From contig LR990046.1 of NCBI GenBank assembly GCA_905147135.1, positions 11,934,501 to 11,998,500 on the forward strand: 64,000 nucleotides of DNA. The letters are read 5' to 3'. This document shows, piece by piece, positions 55,025 to 64,000 of this stretch; position 1 is the first letter of the stretch, and each line of letters opens with the position of its first letter. Source of the stretch: Blastobasis lacticolella (taxonomy: Eukaryota; Arthropoda; Insecta; Lepidoptera; Blastobasidae). The notes under the pieces were generated by a model, which saw only the letters and a list, made by a program, of their open reading frames with translations, had not been told where the DNA came from and searched no databases. Made by a program: the position numbers and the translations under genes.

Positions 55025-55649
55025 TGGAAAATATCGAATAGATACATATGCCTCTGCTATATCCTGAGTTTATTGAGTTTTCCCTAAACCGCGACAAAAC
55101 AAAACACAAGTATTTCAGTGAAATAGAATGACAGTGTTACCAGTAATAGTTTCAAAAAAAAAGTACGTCCGGGCTCCTAAAGTCCTAAAATAGTAAGAAA
55201 ATGGCTAAAAAGTACGGTTTACTTCTCTTCTATGTTATCGGACTTGGGGGGGGGGAGGGCTGTACTCGGTTGTAGCCAATAAAACGGCGCTATTTTGAGA
55301 GAGACCTTATTTATTCGCCGATGATGCCAGTGAGCAAAAACACGTCAAAATCAACCCTACCTTCCATTATTTTACGGTCAGAAAAGGCAGTGACAACCCC
55401 CTTTAACTAAATTTAGCATTTTGTAAAAACGTACTAAATAGTACGATGTGGAGCAAAGTACGCCGAAGGTACGACAGTCGGCCAAATAATACGTAAATCG
55501 TACCAAAAGGTACGATCTGGCAACGCTAAGAATGAACTTTAATGAACTAGAATGAACGAAACTCATGGACTTACTTATAGCCTCCGAAGGAGGCTATGAC
55601 TTACTACCCAAATAAGTCCATGACGAAACTACAAGAATTGACAATGTCA

Positions 55650-56065
55650 ATGAGGAGTTTTCCAGTAGGTATTGATAGTTTGTTTCAAAAAGCATCAATA
55701 GATGGCGCTCCTACAATTTTGGTAATCTTCTTTAAATCTGTATGATGGTGGCAGTGATTTCATGCAGCCAAGTAATACTAAACTTGAAAATAAAGTGTTT
55801 ATTAATATAAACATATCTGTTAAAGGTTGAACGAAGTGTAAAAATAAATATTTATAGAAGTTGGCACTATGTTCCATTATTATTACAACCTCTAAAATGG
55901 TTGAAAACTATTGACAAATATAATATTATCCAATACAACGTACCCAGGGTTTATATCCTGTTCGCTAAGAACCTATTTCAAGCGATTATCAATTACCAAA
56001 ATTGTCGGGGCGCCATCTAGTGAGTGGTTAGGAATGCCTTAAATACCTATTGGAAAACTCCTCAT
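55650..56065. mobile_element. 416-bp MITE, copy 3
   Basis: ATGAGGAGTTTTCCAGTAGG ... GGAAAACTCCTCAT, nearly identical to copy 1 at 22097-22512, in the intergenic space between DTWD1 and fat facets. Confidence 0.9.
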
Positions 56066-57178
56066 TACAGCTGTCAATCAATCGTAGTGATGCACGTAAC
56101 ATTTTCAACCGGTATAAAGACCTCTACTGACTCAAAATTTAACGAGTTTCTATTCACTAGTGGATCAACGTATTTTATGATTTAAATAAAAAATCTATCT
56201 TCATAGCGGCCGATGCATCACAACTCACTCGGTTATGGTTTGAGCGAGTGAGATGGTGATGCATGGTCCGATAGTTCCACTCGGGTAGGCTGTCGGGCCC
56301 CAGAACGCTCGTTGCTTCAAAGCTGGAGCCGTACTGCCGATCTCAGATCGTACACCGCCATTTTTAAACGCCAGGTTTAATCTCATAATCCTCTCATTGT
56401 AACAGAGGCTTTATTTAACCATTTATTGTACACAAGATTGTTACAAAAAGTATATTACATAATATATTAGACACAACAGGCCAACTTTATGTAAAATATC
56501 AAAAAATGGGATGGGCGTGCCTGCTGGTTACAATAATACTTCTAGTTGTACCTATGAGGATGCTTCCATATCAGCACTGACAGCTTTTTTCATCTATAGT
56601 ACCTACCTTGCGTCTACTTATCTATTTTCGTTCTTACGTCAAAAAGTGCACTGAAATAACGATTTTGTGAATAAGTTCGTGATTTTTTCATTAATTTCAT
56701 TGTAAATTTAAAGTAATTACTGTTTATTACTTATAATTTTCTATTATATTGGTTTTTGTGTTGCTGTTTTTATTACTAGCATTCTATAATGCTTTGTCTT
56801 GTTTTGGATAATGACGCCATTTTGTCGCGCCGGCTGATCGTAGAATTATTTTGTAATAATGTAGTGAATCCCCTGTGCGATCCGGTGTAGAATTATATAT
56901 TTACTCAGTTTATTACACCATTTTTAAACAAATTGCAAATAAATGGTTTTACAGGTTCTAAATACGTTAAAATTACATAAGTAATACCGCTAAACATGCT
57001 TCCTTTTTTGCCCAAAAATTCCGTCGGTATTATTTATAAACGTTTCGTAGGAACTACGTAGTTATCGATTAGCTTAATTTTATTCTTATTAGAGTAATGC
57101 ATTCATTATATTGGTAATAGTTATCCAATCCCATGCTAATGAACATTTTTCGTAATAAGTTGAGAAATCAATTTCCAG
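56066..57178 (+). promoter_or_regulatory. Probable fat facets 5' region
   Basis: The first coding exon seen starts at a splice acceptor (57178), so an upstream exon with the start codon or leader should lie here or farther left. No convincing coding ATG exon was found. 56610-56880 resembles a promoter/leader only by position. Confidence 0.35.
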
Positions 57179-60100
57179 GGAGGCAATGAATGTTTCGATT
57201 CAGATGATAAAACAATGACGATATCAATGAAAGAACAAGATCCAATGCCCGGGGAGGTAAGTGATAATTCATTGTTTTGGTCAAAATATGGTCTAATAAT
57301 GGTCTTGTACAAAAAAGTGTAAATACATTATTACTGGGTATATCACTATGATACAAGATATATTGTTATGTTCTTCACCAGCCCATATAGGGCACTAATG
57401 GAAATAGAAAATTTGAATTGGTATATATTTATTGTGTGTACAACCACAAGTGCAGTGATTAGCATTAGTTGCTAGAATAATAATAATATTTTGAAAACTG
57501 TTACCCCAATAAATATTAGCTTTTACTTTTTCTCATTTAATGCTTTAACTTTTAGTTTACATTCCCCGAGGCTAAGCTGAAGGCTCTGGAAGATAAGATT
57601 TCTCACCCTCGTTGGGTGGTGCCTGTCCTGCCTGAACAAGAGCTGGAGGCACTTCTCATAGCAGCTACTGAACTAGCTGTTAAGGGTATGCATAAAAACA
57701 TTTTATTATAGTTTAACACTTTAAAAACTTATGAGAAAAAGGTATGAGATTGAATTAAAGATAAAAAATGTAATCTAATGGGTTGCTACAATAAAAAAAA
57801 TAACCCAAATAGTGGATTATTTAAAATCATTGAAGAATATTGATTATTATTACATTCAAAATGAAATAAAATCATATGAGGTTTTTTAAATATTTTACTG
57901 AATTAAATAGGGAACCTTTTTTTTTGTTACATATTTGTGCTGTTTTAATAAAATATGGGTAGTTTTCATTTATGCTACTGGTAATGGTAAGAAATTCTAA
58001 ACCTTTGGTTCGTTGTTACAGTACATTATTGCAAAGGCTTGGAAAGTAAGCTTAACCTATGCTGAGACATATTTAAATAATTTCTTAAATAATAATACAT
58101 AAAATAATAAAAGATTCAAAATAGCGGCCACTTCTTTCTAATATTGGACTTTTCTAACTAGTGTTTTTGGACTAATAGTTTCCGAGTTACTTATTATGTT
58201 TTTAATAAATTGAATAAATGAGGGTAAATCGATTTGTTTCGTTTTCGAAAATTTACCAGCTATTGTAAAGCACACTGAAATGTGTGCATTATATGCATAA
58301 CCATGGTTATGCAAAGCAAAGGTTTTATACCCCTGGATAGTCTCTTTGTCATTGACAGTTGTGTGTTTACATTTTTTATCTTTAATTTCATCTCCAACTA
58401 TAGTTGTTATTTACTAGTTTGGCTTTGATTTCAATACTCACATTTATATTTATTGAACAAAAGTCTAAATTTTAGTTACAACGGTTCAATATGAAAATTT
58501 TTATTATTGTACAGGCGAAGATGTTAATCACATAGCATGCCAGAGGTTTTACAATGATTCACTCACAGTCTCATTCACAAAGATTTTAACTGATGATGCA
58601 GTATCATCATGGAAGAACAACATTCAGCAATGTGTTAGATCGAACTGTGAGAAGTTAGTCAAGCTATGTGCTATGAAACTAGATGATCCCCGGTTTCTAC
58701 ATCTGCTGTCTATGGTTTTCAATCCTAACAACAAGTAAGTGAATATTATTTTAAGTTTTTATCATTATATAGTAATGCACATATTGTTGACAGTATGGAG
58801 AAAGAGCATACAAAATTTTTTATTGAAGTATCCAAATAATGAACTAAAATATTCACATAGTTAGAATCAGTTTGAGAAGCCTTTAAATGATTCAAGAGAC
58901 TTATAGATTTCAGGCAGGAGCTAAGCTAGAGATGGGGCAACTCGGTATGCTATGGTGCCAGAGTTTACCTATCCAACCCTATCTGGACATACTATTCTTA
59001 TCTGTGATTCTCATCGACAATTAGCATAAATCGAGAAAATGGGTAATGAAAGCTTTCTTGCGTTGGAATTTATTCCTTTATCCATGTTGGGCTTTTTAAT
59101 AGCCGGTTTTTGTAAGAAATTATGATTTCTTAACATATAAAATGCCAATACATTCTTGTTGTGTACCCTTTATTTGTTTAGTTATTTAATAATAATTTTT
59201 TTCTAGTTTCTAGTGCGACTTCTAGCATTGGTATAAAAATTTTAAAATGCAGTTTTGTCATTGGCATTTCAACTGTTATGTACTTATCTTTTAAATATAT
59301 TTAACTGCTGTAAAACTGTATAATGAACTAATAAATAAATAAATGCATGCAAGTCATGACAACTTGTCAACCACAACTGTTTCTGGTCATAACACCACCA
59401 ACAACACAGTTGGACTCTGAATCAACTTAGGTTGTCTCGGTTTGAGGTCAGTTTGGGATAACTCGATTTACGTAAAATTTCTACTGTTAATTCTGTCTAG
59501 CAGAAATCCGAATTGGCCCATCACTAATATAAGCTAGCTGCAGTACCCACTTACATACACAGTCTTTTAGCTTAAATGCAGGAATTGGAAGCCCAATACC
59601 AAATTTTTTTTCCCTATTAAGCCATATATGGGGAACAAAGGATGGAAGGACAAACTATTTTTCTCAGCGGAACATGTGTTCAGCCTGGACAAGCAGTTAT
59701 CAAACTCTATTATGACTTATGAGCATGGAAGGACATTTTCCAAACATATATAACTTGTTTTCTCTGAGAAATAAATGTTCCCCTAGTTAACTAATTATCA
59801 AACTTGGTTATCTGTGTGCAACAAAGGGCATTGTTGTTTAATTTTACTTTAAAAACTTAATGATTACTTCAATCCTGAAAATCGGCCGCGGCGCTGAAAG
59901 CGGGGTGCCTGTGTTGTCGCTATGTCAAATATCAGAATATTTTTTAAAGTAATAGCATAATTTTATTACCTAACAATGAACACATCTGGCATCTTGTTTA
60001 TCTCTTGGCTACGCTTTGGCTATCGGTTGACGCTCGTGTTCCGCTTGCCGCAACGCTGCCGTTGAAAACGTCTTCTATGAAATACATATATAAATATGAT

Positions 60101-63100
60101 TAAGTCGCGCGAACTGCTCTTCGCTGACATCAAGACCATGGCCTATGACAAAATTTGTATTATTCTGGCCAGTCATTATGAGTTGCTATCAGCCCGCCAA
60201 CCTGAAAATTTTTTCCAAGCTGATTAGCTATATTATATCATACATGTCAATATGACAATAGTATGAAGATCAATGAATGCCTCGTAATGAATATTCTGCT
60301 CCTATTTTTTAGATTTCACACTTTTAATGCATCAAGAACATGTGAGGGATTGTCAGTGACCACAGCTAGTACCACAGCAACATTGCCAGGTTCTACACAA
60401 GAGCCTGAAGTGTTCGCGAGGTCGCAGGATCATCGAACGCCTCGGGGATGGCTGGTCCATCTGATCAATGTGTAAGGAAATATATTCATATTAATTTTGA
60501 AGTATTTTGAGAAACTTTGTTAATGATTTCTTCAATATTTTTATTGTTTCTCTATTTTGCAGATTTGGTCAAGCCGGAGGTTTTGTTAAGCTAAGAGAAC
60601 GTTTTGATGTAATAATGGGCTTTTTAAAACCTGATCTAACGTCATCTGTTAATTCTGAAGAAAAGATTTCAAGTGAAATAATTGAAAAAGTAAATGACGA
60701 AAGTACAATCAATAAAGTTGAAAATACTGACAGTGTAACTACTGTTGGGGAGGGCAGCGAAGTGAGTGTTCCTATCGAAAGATACTCGCACGATGACGAA
60801 AAGAAAGAAATAAATTGATACTATAAACTGATTACAGTGTTCAACTCCAGCGCGAAGCGAGCAGCCTTCGTCTTTAGAGCAGTCTTTGAGCGGCGAGACT
60901 CGCGTAGCCTCCGTGTGGCAGCTTCTACGTCCACTAGGGCTTTGCCACGACCTTCTCACCCCTTACACTGTGACGACATACCTCTTGCCTGTGTTGGTGA
61001 GTGTTACTTCTATTTATAACTCTGAAAGCATATTAATTCTCCAATGCAATCTTTTGTTCTAGAATTTATGTTTAGGCAAAATAACTAATTATAAAATTAC
61101 AAAAATACTAATAAAGGCGTCTTCTGTCGCGCATTTTGTTACCGTATTTAGTGGCAAGGTCGACACGCGCCAAGGATCGTGGCAAGAAACCGTCTGCATG
61201 ATAAACAATACAAAAAAATAATACCTAAAACTGGTGGGAATAACTTAGAAACCAAAATATGTCGTCCGTGGCTTCATAGTTTCTCTCACTTTTTATCTCT
61301 GTGATAAATAAAACTAGCTGACTGCCCACCTGATAGTAGTAACTTTCGCCTATAACATCTAAATTGATTGCATTTTAGGTTTCATCAAATAACAATGCAG
61401 TGTTGTCACTGTCACGATCATGATGAAATGTATCATGCCTGTATTTGCGCTGGCTACCTTATCCTTCAAAGTGGAAAAAACAAAATCCAAAAAGTTATCG
61501 CAAATAGGACACACACGAGGAAATTGAAAGATATCTATTACACCTAAGTACCTATTAGTTAGGACCCGGCCCTGAAGTGTACGGATTGACTTTTATTGTA
61601 GCTTATAATCGATCCATTTTATAGGAATGCATACCAACTCTGTTAGAGAGTCTTACTGATGACGAGCTTAAACGAGAAGCCCGGGGCAGCGAAAATAAGA
61701 CTGATACAGTTTCATGTTTGATACGCGCCTGTAAGTGTGTATCTGTGAAGACACCACATCATCACAATCTTCTGAAATGTAAGTAACATGTAATATAAGG
61801 ATTTTTATTATTAGACTAGCCGTTCCCCGCGATTTTCCCCCCGCGCGCAGTTCGGACATCTGTAAACATTCTACTATCCCGCGAGATCCTATAACTCGTC
61901 ACGTTCTCAATTCGTAATTTTCTCAACTTGTCACTTTCCCATCTCGACATTTTCTCATTTTCCCCTATTTCAATCGAACAACAAAGTCAACAAACATATT
62001 ACTGTGCTTAAAGTTCTTGTGAATTTTGTAAAATATCGAGTTTAAAACGTGACGGAGTTGCGATAGTATACCGCGTTTGCGTTTACGATGATTTACTACT
62101 AATCTCTTTAAATGTGTATTACTTAGAACTACCATGAAATTACTGTTAAAAGAGGTAATCATTTAGAACCATATATTTTTGTGTCGCTGTTATTTTTTAT
62201 CCACATGTTTATTATTTTATATTGTTTAGTTACAATATTTTCTTGACTTTTCAATTTTGACTGTAACATAGCGAAAGCTACATCCTAAGTATGTTATCAC
62301 TGAAGAATTGAAGAAGCGTTGCAGCCGTCTCGCCGTGGGCCAGCCGCATACCCTGTAGCTGCTAAGGGGCGCTGTCCTAGTCTCCCCTCGGCTGCTACAT
62401 CGTATGCGACTGTGTCCCAGTCACCAGCGTGTTTGTGGCCGTACTTGACACATGCTTGACTGTATGCTTACTGAATTTGTGTTTTCATTGTTTTTTCATG
62501 ATTTCTTCTACTTCAAATTTATGTTGTAAATAATTGTGATATTAAAATTATACATTATATTTCAGCTCTTGAGATGTTTCGGTTAAAAATGATATTACGG
62601 TTACTTCAAATGTCTTCATTCAACGGTAAAATGTCTGCACTGAATGAAATTAACCAACTCATAAGTACAATTTCTCAGCAACCCAAACCAGAATGGCTTA
62701 CGCCTGCTGTTATAACAGTGAGTAATCAATTAAATATAAATTGTATTAAATTGTTATATTTGAATGTTTTATGGACAGATTGATACAGTTTGTCATATTT
62801 TTCCAGAATTGGATTCGTGAAAATAAAGTTGTTGACATAGTTTTGCGTGACTCGCTTCATCAGCCACAGTATGTCGATAGATTGGAAAAAATGCTTAGGT
62901 TTATGATCAAAGAGAACTCTCTCACTAGAGACGATCTGGACGCCATATGGAAAGCTCAGCATGGAAAACATGAGGCCATTGTAAAGAACTTGCACGACTT
63001 ATTAGCGAAACTCGCTTGGGACTTCACACCTGATCAACTAGACCATTTGTTTGATTGTTTCAAGGTAATTGGCATCGTGATATTTAGTCGAAAATCCATT

Positions 63101-63476
63101 TCTTGTCAAAAAACAACGAGTTAATGCTTTAATTTACATTTTCAGGCTAGCTGGGCTACCTCCAGTAAAAAACAAAGTGATAAATTATTAGAAGTTATCA
63201 GACGATTAGCAGAAGATGACAAAGACGGTGTAATGGCGAACAAAGTAATATATATTTTAAATTTTTATATTCTAATTTTTTGTGTCGTTTATCTTTGTAA
63301 CTAAATATTTAATATATTTTTGTTGTCATGCAGGTGTTGGTTCTTTTTTGGAATTTGGCGCATTCGCATGAAGTATGTACAGAAATAATGGACGTGGCTC
63401 TAGCGAACCTCATCAAGATACTCGATTATAGTTGTAGCCAGGATCGTGATGCACAAAAGACGCTGTGGTTGGACAA
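57179..63476 (+). CDS. faf: Ubiquitin carboxyl-terminal hydrolase FAF/USP9X (fat facets), N-terminal part
   Basis: Very large deubiquitinase (human USP9X about 2550 residues) acting on endocytic and signalling proteins such as epsin. Eleven exons are visible: 57179-57256, 57556-57685, 58515-58734, 60313-60471, 60563-60761, 60838-60996, 61625-61778, 62566-62717, 62807-63064, 63146-63244 and 63334-63476. Phases agree throughout (about 583 codons), and the gene continues right of the window, where the catalytic domain must lie. Family blocks: [124 protein letters not shown]. Exon 5 adds an acidic, Ser/Thr-rich insert; its donor GTGAGT at 60762 is inferred from phase. The start codon exon is not identified. 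Confidence 0.93.
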
Positions 63477-63804
63477 GTACGTATAGTGCTAAGCTGTAAA
63501 TGATGTACATCGGCTAGTTACTGCTTTGTATTTACTCACACGCGTGCGAAAGAGGCGACGCTTTTAGAAGCCGAAATAGACGATGTGCATTATTTACCGC
63601 AGATATCTGGATCATCCTCCTTGTTATTGTTATAAATTCTAAAGATAACTTCGTACCGAGCATGTACGATTTTTTTAATAAAAGTATATATACTCGTGAC
63701 GTTACTTGTATGTACCGCCCTCTCTGTCTAATTAGAAATTTCAAACTATAAAGAAAATAAAAAAACAATTTTACATTGCTATTCGTCAACCAAAACTTCA
63801 TCAC

Positions 63805-64000
63805 ATCTATACATCATCATCACAGCCCGTAACAGTCCACTGCAGGACTTCGGGCCTCTCCCACGAAAAGGGAGGTTACTGCCATAATCTCCACGCTTGG
63901 CAGGCGGGTTGGAGATCGCAGTGTTTAAATATAACAATGGAAAATGCTGCTGCCCATTTTCCAGACTACGGAGACTCTTGATCTTTTGCCTCGAAAACAT
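63805..64000 (-). repeat. LINE 3'-end-like repeat in a fat facets intron, cut by the window edge
   Basis: Near copy, inverted, of 16150-16362: 'acagtccactgcaggact..gggcctctcccacgaaaagg' through 'ttttccagactacggagactcttgat'. It starts after an ATCATCATCA run. Confidence 0.75.

Noticed and set aside
55695..55877. 60-codon minus-strand frame conserved with 22142-22324 (starts [19 protein letters not shown])
   Set aside because: Both lie inside copies of the same MITE; the similarity is that of the repeat. The copy at 44129-44542 does not keep the frame.

Overview
The window is AT-rich, intron-containing animal DNA that is dense in old transposons. Gene content (Cbp20, RhoL, Taf12, ebi, DTWD1, fat facets), short exons in long introns, and the repeat types (tRNA-headed SINEs, RTE and jockey/CR1-like LINEs, Harbinger-type MITEs, Helitron-like remnants) point to an insect, most likely a moth or butterfly (Lepidoptera). 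The assignment is from recognised protein families and repeat style, not from a database search.

Seven protein-coding genes can be read exon by exon with phase-consistent GT-AG splicing. On the minus strand: Cbp20, the nuclear cap-binding small subunit (74-788, 3' end off the window); RhoL, a Rho-family GTPase in five exons (5714-14937); an afadin/alpha-actinin-binding (SSX2IP/ADIP)-like coiled-coil protein in four exons (17754-19333); Taf12, a TFIID histone-fold subunit, in three exons (25083-26969); and DTWD1, a tRNA-uridine aminocarboxypropyltransferase, in two exons (53976-55024). On the plus strand: ebi (TBL1/TBL1XR1), a LisH-WD40 corepressor subunit, in eight exons (40604-45855), and the N-terminal part of the deubiquitinase fat facets/USP9X in eleven visible exons (57179-63476, running off the right edge). 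These are unrelated housekeeping or regulatory genes; nothing suggests an operon or joint function.

Between them lies repeat DNA. 1.6-4 kb: LINE and SINE debris. 20-24.7 kb: a gutted mariner-like transposase followed by a 2.8-kb head-to-head inverted array of a ~630-bp repeat, interrupted by a ~416-bp MITE that recurs at 44.1 and 55.7 kb. 27.4-40.4 kb: a nest of insertions whose order can be read because empty and filled sites are both present: a non-coding Copia-type LTR element with identical 197-bp LTRs and a 5-bp target duplication; two copies of a 16-bp-TIR MITE with TAA/TTA duplications; a 335-bp insert with a 5-bp duplication; a 3.9-kb GC-rich-TIR insertion with a TTA duplication; and a 653-bp Harbinger-like element with a TAA duplication. 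46.7-50 kb: two opposed copies of a repeat with a 5S-rRNA-like head, a tRNA-derived SINE with a 16-bp duplication, and a short 28S rRNA-derived fragment. 51-53 kb: a decayed LINE reverse transcriptase.

The most notable observations are the nested 27-40 kb region, the three GC-rich motifs inside the coding-free LTR element, the 5S-headed repeat, and the inverted array whose units carry different deletions at the same hairpin.
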